From positions 1 through 64,000 of the forward strand of contig URPK01000009.1 of NCBI GenBank assembly GCA_900549715.1: 64,000 nt of DNA. The letters run 5' to 3'. How positions within the stretch are numbered: position 1 is the stretch's first letter; each line of letters starts with the position of its first letter. The position numbers and the translations under genes were made by a program. Origin of the DNA: an uncultured Collinsella sp. (GTDB lineage Bacteria; Actinomycetota; Coriobacteriia; Coriobacteriales; Coriobacteriaceae). This document shows positions 57,604-64,000 of the stretch, piece after piece. The notes under the pieces were generated by a model. It worked only from the letters and a program-made list of their open reading frames with translations, had not been told where the DNA came from and did not search any database.

Positions 57604-58359
57604 CTAACGCTCTTGCTCAAAATAGTCACTCGCCGTCTCATCCTGCCCATCGGCACATCGCGCTTCGATCGGCACGATATCTTGGTAGATAAGACGATGC
57701 TTGTCATCGCGCCATTCATCGTCATGGTAATGGCCAAAGAACCAGGTGCGGTAGTCGAGCCGCCCGTCGAGCTCGCCCAAAAAGGCCTGCAGCGAATCGT
57801 CGTAGAACTCGCGATTGCACTCCATGCACAGCTCGTCAGCCAAATCGACCGGCGCCTCGTGCGTCACAACATAGTCGACCTTCCAGCCCGCGCGATCGAG
57901 CGAGGCGCGACAGTGTTTGATCTCGCGCTCACTCGGCATCTCCTCGGGCCACCACGTCTTTCCCTCCTGACGCCACTGTTTGTCATGGCTCGCGGCGCCA
58001 CCCATGGCGAGCACCGTGGTCCCCGTGATGTCGAACACCTCGCCGCGCATCAGGTGCAGCACGTGCGGGCGAACCTCGTGAACGAGGCCCCCGTTCCACT
58101 CACGCATTGGCAGCCCCGCCAGCAGATGATGGTTCTCGTGATTGCCGTCGACAAAACACGTGGTCCAGGGCTTGGACTCAAACCAGTCGAGCCAGTATTT
58201 GTCGGTGTTCGAGCCGCTCCATATAAAGCCAAAGTCACCGGCAACGATCACCACGTCATCGCGTGTCAGCGTTCGACCCAATGGCCAAGCGCGCGACGAG
58301 AAGCGGCTCGCACCGTACTCGGCAACACCGTGAACGTCTCCGGTAACGAAAATGGACAT
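57604..58359 (-). CDS. Metallophosphoesterase, first in operon
   Basis: This 251-residue protein has FVTGDVHGVAEYGASRF, VIVAGDFGFIWSG, FVDGNHENHHL, GGAASHDKQWRQ, VVTHEAPVDLADE and WFFGHYHDDEW, a full set of calcineurin-like metal ligands. It is a paralogue of 56234-56959. The three genes form one operon transcribed towards GluQRS. AGGTGTTGC precedes the ATG. No partner gene such as a ligase or kinase is adjacent. Confidence 0.88.
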   Translation of the reverse strand: MSIFVTGDVHGVAEYGASRFSSRAWPLGRTLTRDDVVIVAGDFGFIWSGSNTDKYWLDWFESKPWTTCFVDGNHENHHLLAGLPMREWNGGLVHEVRPHVLHLMRGEVFDITGTTVLAMGGAASHDKQWRQEGKTWWPEEMPSEREIKHCRASLDRAGWKVDYVVTHEAPVDLADELCMECNREFYDDSLQAFLGELDGRLDYRTWFFGHYHDDEWRDDKHRLIYQDIVPIEARCADGQDETASDYFEQER

Positions 58360-58444
58360 CTAGCAACACCTCCGCGCTGTGCGGCTCTGGGCAAATCGAT
58401 AGCAGAAATTGCAGGCAGGCCCCGATATCTACACCCCTTAGGGC

Positions 58445-58684
58445 TTACCCCTCGTTCTTCCATCCAAACGGGTCAAAGACCCAAAAAATCAAATCGAGCA
58501 CGCCGCCGGTCATCATGGCGCCGGCAAGGGCGATGATGACGTCCAGGGAACTGGCACTTCGGAGCACGTCGAATGGCCCCAGAACAGCCAACAGCGCGAC
58601 CGCTGCGCCGGCTGCGCACAGCGCAAGGCACGGCCCCGCGTCCTTGACGCACTTCTTTGCGAGATGTTTGGTGTTGTCACTCAT
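58445..58684 (-). CDS. Small two-helix membrane protein
   Basis: This 79-residue protein starts at ATG 58684, nine bases after AAGGAG. It has two hydrophobic segments (CLALCAAGAAVALLAVLGPF and VIIALAGAMMTGGVLDLIFW) with short polar ends. I do not recognise a family. It lies 85 bases upstream of the phosphoesterase operon on the same strand. Confidence 0.6.
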   Translation of the reverse strand: MSDNTKHLAKKCVKDAGPCLALCAAGAAVALLAVLGPFDVLRSASSLDVIIALAGAMMTGGVLDLIFWVFDPFGWKNEG

Positions 58685-58843
58685 TGGTATCGAACTCCTT
58701 AGAGGGTCGTTGTTCAGATACATGCCGCCGCGGCAGGGTTGGACGGCAGATTAAGTGTCCCATGTCGTGCGGACACGTATTAGTTACCCTACAAATAATT
58801 GCATTTGATAGAATGTAGGGTAACTGCTCAGAAGGGAGGCACC

Positions 58844-59155
58844 ATGTCCGTCTTAGAAGATGTCCTAGAAGAGGAATACGCACGCTCGATCCGCCTCCTG
58901 GGACTCATGGAGCAGGAAATTGGCCTCCTTCCAAAGGGCAGCATCCGCATGCGAAACATAAAGGGCCGCGAATACTGCTACCTCAACTATCGAGTCGGCG
59001 ACAAGGTCAAAAGTGACTATGTCCCTGCTGCAGAGGCTGATGATCTGCGAGCCAAAATCGAACGTCGAAGGGCTCTTGCGGCCGCCATCAGAGAACAGAA
59101 GCGATCTCAAAAGCAAATCATACGTGCGTTGGGAAGGGTGCCGAATGTTGACTGA
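58844..59155 (+). CDS. DUF6788-like small protein beside a truncated nucleotidyltransferase
   Basis: This 103-residue protein starts at ATG 58844, five bases after AAGGGAGG. It is predicted helical with a central segment IKGREYCYLNYRVGDKVKSD and a C-terminal coiled region (LRAKIERRRALAAAIREQKR). Similar proteins with the YLxxRxGxKVxSxY pattern are usually encoded directly upstream of nucleotidyltransferase-type (AbiEii-like) genes; here the next frame overlaps its stop (ATGTTGACTGA). The function is unknown; a toxin-antitoxin partner is suggested by context only. Confidence 0.65.
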   Translation: MSVLEDVLEEEYARSIRLLGLMEQEIGLLPKGSIRMRNIKGREYCYLNYRVGDKVKSDYVPAAEADDLRAKIERRRALAAAIREQKRSQKQIIRALGRVPNVD

Positions 59156-59285
59156 GCAGCAACAAGCTTTCTTAAAAGTGCTCGACCTGGTCGAGGAAGC
59201 AGGGCGCATAGACCACGTTATCCTCACCGGGTCCTGGGCGGAGTTTGCCTACAGACCGGCAGCCTCGTTGCCAAAGTGGCCATAA
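59145..59285 (+). pseudogene. Truncated nucleotidyltransferase-like gene, 5' remnant
   Basis: The 46-codon frame starts at ATG 59145 inside the end of the previous gene. It reads MLTEQQQAFLKVLDLVEEAG, then HVILTGSWAEFAY, which has the GS-x-E/A-like entry of a nucleotidyltransferase domain. It then departs into unrelated residues and stops at 59283-59285. The remaining gene, which should contain the metal-binding D-x-D, is missing, so it is non-functional. Confidence 0.6.
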
Positions 59286-59304
59286 ACCCACGAACACCCC
59301 AAAC

Positions 59305-59514
59305 TCAAAGCCTGCCCATCAAGAAGTCGACTGCAGAAACGATTTTGATGCCGTCGATGTCAGTCGGATGGCTCCCCCGGCGAACGATGGCGATCTTCTC
59401 GTAACCACCGGCGATCTTCTCGAGCGACCTGAGCTCAAATGGACGCAGCTCGTGCTTGCGAGTCGACTCCTCGTCAATCGACTCTGCAACCTGGGCATCA
59501 CGAAAGTCTATCAA
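59305..59514 (-). pseudogene. C-terminal remnant of a DUF4143-type AAA ATPase
   Basis: This 70-codon frame reads QVAESIDEESTRKHELRPFE, then LRSLEKIAGGYEKIAIV and TDIDGIKIVSAVDFLMGRL. The segment order (Q-V-x-x-S, R-x-x-E-L-R-P, G-I-K-x-x-x-x-x-D-F-L) matches the C-terminus of the DUF4143 ATPase family. The N-terminal AAA domain is absent. Its junction with the truncated nucleotidyltransferase at 59285 shows that two unrelated accessory genes were fused by deletion. Confidence 0.6.
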
Positions 59515-59570
59515 CTAATCGAGATATCGATTCTAGGAACAATCCGGTTGTCCATTGCTCGCCCAAATCT

Positions 59571-59643
59571 GCAAGTTTTTCTCATCACATGACAAGAACT
59601 TGCGAATTCTGCAAGTTCTTCTCACGTAGCGACAAGAGCCTGC
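59571..59643. repeat. Two tandem 33-bp palindromic repeats
   Basis: GCAAGTTTTTCTCAT (59571) mirrors ATGACAAGAACTTGC (to 59603) at 13 of 15 positions. A second copy (59611-59643) with GCAAGTTCTTCTCAC and GACAAGAGCCTGC follows at a 40-base period. The flanking gap from 59515 to 59940 contains no credible gene. The repeat may be an operator of the lost ATPase gene or a mobile palindrome. Confidence 0.65.
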
Positions 59644-59940
59644 ATATCCGTCCGTGGCCATTTGCGGTCGGATTCTGGCGAGGCCATGCAAAGCAGCAGG
59701 CCACATGGCCGACACGGAGCCATGGCATGCGCGGAATCTTGGGGGGGTCAGGACTTCTCCCGGCAGCCTATAAGACAAAAACACATACACATAGATAAAG
59801 AGAAGCCCGGCAAGACACGGCGCCAAGGCCGCAGCCACAAACTTGAGTAGCCGATAGTCTAAAAATCACATACGCTCAAAACACGAACGATCGATCTGTT
59901 ATCCTGGCGCCAACATAGTCTTTCGAAAGGTTTGGCCGGG

Positions 59941-62811
59941 ATGACTACGCAACAGCAGATTGATATTGAATTCGACTCGCTTGCACGCGAGAACGATTCA
60001 CCCAAGCTCATCGCCAACTCGAAGGCGACAGGCGGAACACTACTATCCGTTATCAAGGAGCAGCTCTCAACCTGCAGCTCTTTTGACTTTTGCGTAGCGT
60101 TTGTTGCAGACGGCGGCCTTCAAATCCTGGTCGAGGCGTTCCAGGAGCTCAAGCAGCGTGGCATTAAGGGCAGACTGCTCACGTCCACCTATCTCAACTT
60201 CAACTCACCCGATGCGTTTCGAAAGCTCCTGGAATACGACAACATAGAAGTTCGCGTATTCCAGGGTAATTTGCATGCCAAGGGATACATTTTTGATAAG
60301 GGCGAAACCAGCACGGTCATCGTCGGCAGCTCCAACATGACGCAGACCGCCCTCACCTGTAATAAAGAATGGAACGTGCTGTACCAGACTGTCGAGAACA
60401 GCCGCCTGCTCGGAGAGCTTAGAGGCGAGTTTGATTCGCTGTGGAACGACACCTCAACCGTTTTGCTTTCCCAAGACTGGATTGAGAACTATGCCGCATA
60501 TCGATCGGCACGTCCGTCAAAGCCCAAATCGAAACCGACGTTCCAGGCAACTGTTAGCCCAACCACGAATGACCTCGAAGAAATCAAGCCCAATAAAATG
60601 CAGCAGCGCGCCCTTGAGGCGCTCGATGTAATCCATCGCAAGGGCGAGACCCGCGCCCTGCTGGTCTCGGCAACCGGCACCGGCAAGACCTTCCTTTCGG
60701 CGTTCGATGTACTCGCGTTTAAACCCCGGCGCGTCCTCTTTCTTGCGCACCGCCGGCGCATTATTGACGCCTCCCGCGCAAGCTACGAACGGCTCTTAGG
60801 TAGTACCTATACGTTCGACACCTATCAAACTGGCAAGAATACAAGCAATGCCACCTGCGTGTTTGCCATGTGTTCTTCGGTCGCCAAACATTTGAGCGAT
60901 TTCTGTCCCGATGAGTTCGACTACATCGTCATCGACGAGGCCCACCGCACGGGATCCCAGGGCTACCAATCCATCATGTCGCACTTTACGCCTCGGTTTT
61001 ATCTGGGCATGACCGCTACACCCAATCGCACCGACGGCTATGACGTCTTTGCCCTTTTCAATCACGTCATCGCGTTCCAGATCACGCTGCAGGACGCTTT
61101 GGCCGAGGAGATGCTTGCCCCCTTCCATTATTTTGGCATTCATGATCTGGAGATTGACGACGAAACGGTCGAAGATACCGCCTTGTTCGGACGCTTAACA
61201 TCCGACGAGCGCGTGCGTCACATCACCGAGAAGATTGAGGAATATAGCGTCACCAAAAGCAACCGCAGGGGCTTAATCTTCTGCAATCGAAACGCCGAGG
61301 CCGAAGAACTGTCACGCAAGTTCAACGCTCTCGGATATCGAACAACTGCGATTAGCGGTCAAGATTCCGATGAGGTCCGCGATGTCGCAATCAGCCGACT
61401 TGAAGCCGGCGAGCTCGAGTACATTTTCTCGGTTGATATCATGAACGAAGGCGTCGACATCCCCTCGCTCAATCAGATCATCATGCTTCGACGCACCGAC
61501 TCCGCAATCATCTTTATTCAGCAGCTCGGCCGTGGCCTGCGCTTGGACAGCGGCAAGGAATACGCACTGATACTCGACTTTATTGGCAATTACCAGAGCA
61601 ACTTCTTGGTACCCATCGCGCTTTCGGGCGACAAGACGTACAACAAAGATCGCCTGCGTCGTCTCGTCCAAGAGGGCGATTCGGTGATACCCGGATGCTC
61701 GACCGTGAGCTTCGATCGTATTTCCGAGGCACGCATTTACAAGGCCATCGATGGCGGCAACTTTACCTCCGCCCGCTTTTTGAAGAACGAATATCTCGAC
61801 TTGCGGCAGAAGCTCGGAAAGATCCCCTCGCTGCTCGAATTTGATCGCAACGGCTCTATCGACCCGCTACTCATCTTCAAAAGCAGCAAGTCCTACCACG
61901 ATTTTCTTTCCAAATGTGAGCCGGACTACACGGTCCAGTTTTCCTCGGACCAGATCAAAATCCTCAGATTTATTTCTCAAAAACTTGCCGCGGGCAAGCG
62001 ATTTGAAGATCTCTATTTGCTTCAAACGCTCGTCGAAGCCGGACACGAGGGCTACCGGCATATGCGCGAGGCTGCGCTTAGGAACTACCGCGCACAACTT
62101 AAGGACAGCGCCGTTAGGTCGGCAATCGCAGTCCTTAAGGGCGACTTTGCCACTCCTAAGGATTTCGTTTCCCTGCTTATTGACGATGGAACCGGACCTC
62201 GTCTGACCGAAGCGTTTGCGACCGCCCTGCGCAACGCAAAGTTCAAGCGTCAGATTCTTGAAGTGCTGGATTTTGGTATTGCGCGCAACCGACTCGACTA
62301 TGCCGAGACATACGAAAACACAAATTTCGTTCTCAACGCCAAGTACACATACGAGGAGGTTTGCCGCCTGATGAACTGGGAAAAGAACATCAACGGCCAA
62401 AATCTTGGCGGCTATTTCTACGACGAGAAGACCAATACATTCCCCGTGTTTATTAACTATGACAAGGCGCCCGACATTAGTGAGTCAATTCAGTATGAAG
62501 ACCGCTTTGTTTCGCCGAGTAAGCTAGTTGCAATCTCTAAGAACAACCGCACGCTCAACTCCCCCGAGATTCAGCGCCTGAAGACATGGCCGGAAAACGG
62601 CCTGAAGACGTATTTGTTTATGCGAAAGAACAAGGACGATAAGGGTGGCAAGGAGTTCTATTTCTTAGGCGAAATGCATCCGACCGGTGAGTTCGAAGCT
62701 ATTAAAACTAAGAGCGGCGACAACGCCGTTGAAATCGAATATGAGCTCAACGCACCCGTGAGGCAAGACATTTACGAGTTTATGCTCAGCGATTTGAGCG
62801 AGGCAGAGTGA
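59941..62811 (+). CDS. PLD-nuclease-like / DEAH helicase / DUF3427 protein
   Basis: This 956-residue protein joins three modules. A phospholipase-D-like domain (residues ~25-170) has one HxK site HAKGYIF (His112, Lys114) followed by VGSSNMTQ. An SF2 helicase follows: Walker A SATGTGKTFL near 243-252, DEAH at 332-335, GMTATPNRTD, and the second RecA domain with RGLIFCNRNAEAEELSRKF and QQLGRGLRL. A DUF3427-type C-terminus of about 430 residues ends it, including NTFPVFINYDKAPDISESI. The combination is typical of putative restriction or defence helicases. ATG 59941 is preferred to a TTG at 59932. Confidence 0.9.
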   Translation: MTTQQQIDIEFDSLARENDSPKLIANSKATGGTLLSVIKEQLSTCSSFDFCVAFVADGGLQILVEAFQELKQRGIKGRLLTSTYLNFNSPDAFRKLLEYDNIEVRVFQGNLHAKGYIFDKGETSTVIVGSSNMTQTALTCNKEWNVLYQTVENSRLLGELRGEFDSLWNDTSTVLLSQDWIENYAAYRSARPSKPKSKPTFQATVSPTTNDLEEIKPNKMQQRALEALDVIHRKGETRALLVSATGTGKTFLSAFDVLAFKPRRVLFLAHRRRIIDASRASYERLLGSTYTFDTYQTGKNTSNATCVFAMCSSVAKHLSDFCPDEFDYIVIDEAHRTGSQGYQSIMSHFTPRFYLGMTATPNRTDGYDVFALFNHVIAFQITLQDALAEEMLAPFHYFGIHDLEIDDETVEDTALFGRLTSDERVRHITEKIEEYSVTKSNRRGLIFCNRNAEAEELSRKFNALGYRTTAISGQDSDEVRDVAISRLEAGELEYIFSVDIMNEGVDIPSLNQIIMLRRTDSAIIFIQQLGRGLRLDSGKEYALILDFIGNYQSNFLVPIALSGDKTYNKDRLRRLVQEGDSVIPGCSTVSFDRISEARIYKAIDGGNFTSARFLKNEYLDLRQKLGKIPSLLEFDRNGSIDPLLIFKSSKSYHDFLSKCEPDYTVQFSSDQIKILRFISQKLAAGKRFEDLYLLQTLVEAGHEGYRHMREAALRNYRAQLKDSAVRSAIAVLKGDFATPKDFVSLLIDDGTGPRLTEAFATALRNAKFKRQILEVLDFGIARNRLDYAETYENTNFVLNAKYTYEEVCRLMNWEKNINGQNLGGYFYDEKTNTFPVFINYDKAPDISESIQYEDRFVSPSKLVAISKNNRTLNSPEIQRLKTWPENGLKTYLFMRKNKDDKGGKEFYFLGEMHPTGEFEAIKTKSGDNAVEIEYELNAPVRQDIYEFMLSDLSEAE

Positions 62812-62814
62812 CAA

Positions 62815-62849
62815 AAAGGGGCGAGGCACCATGTGGCGCCCGCCCCTTT
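62815..62849. terminator. Bidirectional terminator
   Basis: AAAGGGGCG and CGCCCCTTT, with inner GAGGCACC/GGTGCC-type pairing, separate the helicase gene and the convergent NUDIX gene. Confidence 0.75.
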
Positions 62850-62850
62850 C

Positions 62851-63246
62851 TTACTTAAGCCCGAGTTTCTTCTCGAGCTCCCTAACGACTTTAACGTCCG
62901 CTGGAAGCCAATCGACATCCCACAGGTTATTGGTATCGAGCCACTTCATGTCCTCGTGAGCGTGCTCTTTGAACTCCCCCGAAAGGATGTTAGCCAGGTA
63001 GCACTGCATCGACAGGTGGAACGTCTCGTAATCGTGCTCGACCGTGCAAAGATAGTCGAGGTTACCGATCGTGACCTCGAGCTCTTCTTGAATCTCGCGC
63101 ACGATTGCCTGCTCGCCGGTCTCGCCCGGCTCGAGCTTGCCGCCCGGAAATTCCCAGCCGTCTTTAAACTCGCCATAGCCGCGCTGGCAGCTCAGGATTT
63201 TTCCGTCCTTCTGAATAATCGCTGCTGCAACATTGATTGATTTCAT
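62851..63246 (-). CDS. NUDIX hydrolase, MutT/(d)NTP pyrophosphohydrolase type
   Basis: This 131-residue protein contains a complete NUDIX box, G-x5-E-x7-REIQEEL, in GGKLEPGETGEQ...VREIQEELEV. It has AAIIQKDGKILSCQRGYG at the start, typical of MutT and dCTP/8-oxo-dGTP pyrophosphatases. It hydrolyses nucleoside triphosphates to monophosphates and PPi. The stop is two bases from the terminator shared with the helicase. Such NUDIX proteins are, from memory, often encoded next to DUF3427 helicases; a joint role is inferred. Confidence 0.88.
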   Translation of the reverse strand: MKSINVAAAIIQKDGKILSCQRGYGEFKDGWEFPGGKLEPGETGEQAIVREIQEELEVTIGNLDYLCTVEHDYETFHLSMQCYLANILSGEFKEHAHEDMKWLDTNNLWDVDWLPADVKVVRELEKKLGLK

Positions 63247-63343
63247 AACTAGTTATCACCTCTCCAGTTGAGCTCAACCAGTATAGGTGATCAACAAAGA
63301 TCCGCGTGACGGAACGCTGTTAGAGACTGCATGTTTATTCGCA

Positions 63344-63967
63344 TTACCCGTTCAGTACCATCAGCAAAGGCGCCATCAGCTCGCGTCGTTTGGCGGTTTT
63401 AGAGTTCTCCTCTACAAGATCCTTCAGCCGTTGTATATCGAGTCCACGTCCAAGCGCGTCGTGATAGGCATCGATAATTAATGAGGGATCCTCGCAATCG
63501 AGGCAAAGATCGACAAGCGTGCGCTCGGGTTTAGTTACCGGCAGGCCGTCGAGCCAAACGATGTCCCGCTCAGCAATCTCGCGCTTTACAAAAGAAAGGG
63601 ATTCGTTTCTTGTATTGATACGCATGGGCGCGGTCATCCTGTAGGGGGACAGATAGAAATCGCCCATTTGCTGCAGGTTCGCCGCTGTCGTACCGCTCAC
63701 GGCGATGCCATCCCACTGACGTTTTCTCTCCCACGCGCAAAGGGAGGGATTGGTGAGCTTCCAAAAGGCGTTGAGTTCGTCGGTGTCTCGGCGCTGCGTT
63801 CCAGACATCCGGTAGGCGCCGTGGCATATCCGTTCAAGACGCCCTGCGCGGCATGAGTGCGCCAGCGCATCTCGAGAGATGTCCATGCGAGCCGCCTGGG
63901 CTGTGGTGAACACGCCCTCGCTCTCGGAAAGCTCGCTTATCGCCGCTATGTTGCTAAAGTACTTCAT
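63344..63967 (-). CDS. AbiEi-type antitoxin-like transcriptional regulator, no partner toxin seen
   Basis: This 207-residue protein has an N-terminal winged helix (VFTTAQAARMDISRDALAHS, then GAYRMSGTQR) and the AbiEi C-terminal pattern VSGTTAANLQQMGDF...LPVTKPERTLVDLC. AbiEi neutralises the nucleotidyltransferase toxin AbiEii, whose gene normally follows immediately. Here the next gene downstream is the NUDIX hydrolase and the 97-base gap has no toxin. A remnant of a nucleotidyltransferase exists 4 kb away on the other strand. ATG 63967 was preferred over an earlier in-frame ATG, as it gives the family-like start. Confidence 0.8.
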   Translation of the reverse strand: MKYFSNIAAISELSESEGVFTTAQAARMDISRDALAHSCRAGRLERICHGAYRMSGTQRRDTDELNAFWKLTNPSLCAWERKRQWDGIAVSGTTAANLQQMGDFYLSPYRMTAPMRINTRNESLSFVKREIAERDIVWLDGLPVTKPERTLVDLCLDCEDPSLIIDAYHDALGRGLDIQRLKDLVEENSKTAKRRELMAPLLMVLNG

Positions 63968-64000
63968 GCTGCAATTGTAGGATATTTTCATACTTTTGCA

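Noticed and set aside
59571..59643. CRISPR-like repeats
   Set aside because: Only two copies with a 40-base period, palindromic throughout and with no spacer-like unique sequence; no cas gene is present.
59533..59838. Open frame of 101 codons on the - strand before the helicase gene
   Set aside because: It crosses the palindromic repeats, lacks a ribosome site and has no coherent composition.

Overview
The window looks like chromosomal DNA of a high-GC, anaerobic gut actinobacterium of the Coriobacteriia, most likely Collinsella. This is an inference from gene content and codon style: mannose-family PTS, HypAB plus Tat, RicT with a long basic tail, Mn-type pyrophosphatase, DUF2207 protein, and intergenic repeats of the kind I associate with Collinsella. 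No search was run.

Layout. Positions 1-2600 hold accessory remnants: the 3' end of an IS256-family transposase gene, an orphan PTS IIB-like protein that has lost its phosphorylatable histidine, a tRNA-Thr(CGT) with its own promoter and terminator, a secreted-protein gene broken by an amber codon, and a small unknown protein. Positions 2668-12731 are an amino-sugar locus, probably for N-acetylgalactosamine/galactosamine. A PTS operon (IIA-YajC-IIB-IIC-IID) imports and phosphorylates the sugar, NagA/AgaA deacetylates it, AgaS deaminates and isomerises it, and a PfkB kinase acts on the resulting ketose phosphate. A GntR/UTRA regulator lies inside the locus, and the same 13-bp sequence occurs near both the agaS and PTS promoters. 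YhcH, an epimerase-like protein, a flavodoxin and a leftover 3' end of a second nagA complete it.

Positions 13362-21667 carry a SurA-like membrane protein, isocitrate dehydrogenase, a HEAT-like protein, a 3-hydroxyisobutyrate-dehydrogenase-type enzyme with an extraordinary His/Cys tail, DegV, HPF and a solute-binding lipoprotein. Positions 21667-28401 hold a nuclease-like unknown, comF, the chain ricT-holB-tmk and a zinc-ribbon membrane protein. Positions 28524-35465 run as one strand: an aminotransferase and a STAS protein, then TatA/B, TatC, HypA, HypB and a type IA topoisomerase. Positions 35615-55000 are mainly housekeeping: NhaA, PpaC, a ROK glucokinase, GntR, ManA, PcrA, UppP, a universal stress protein, a BceRS-like two-component pair, PurH, GNAT and DUF2207. 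Three large nested palindromes and several GGGACGTTC-type repeats lie between these genes.

Positions 55199-64000 are again accessory: GluQRS, three consecutive metallophosphoesterases, then a defence-like region. That region has a DUF6788-like protein, truncated nucleotidyltransferase and DUF4143 ATPase remnants, palindromic repeats, a PLD-helicase-DUF3427 protein, a convergent NUDIX hydrolase and an orphan AbiEi-type antitoxin. The best candidates for something new are the helicase/NUDIX/AbiEi region, the triple phosphoesterase operon, the nested palindromes, the His-less IIB and the metal-binding tail on the dehydrogenase.
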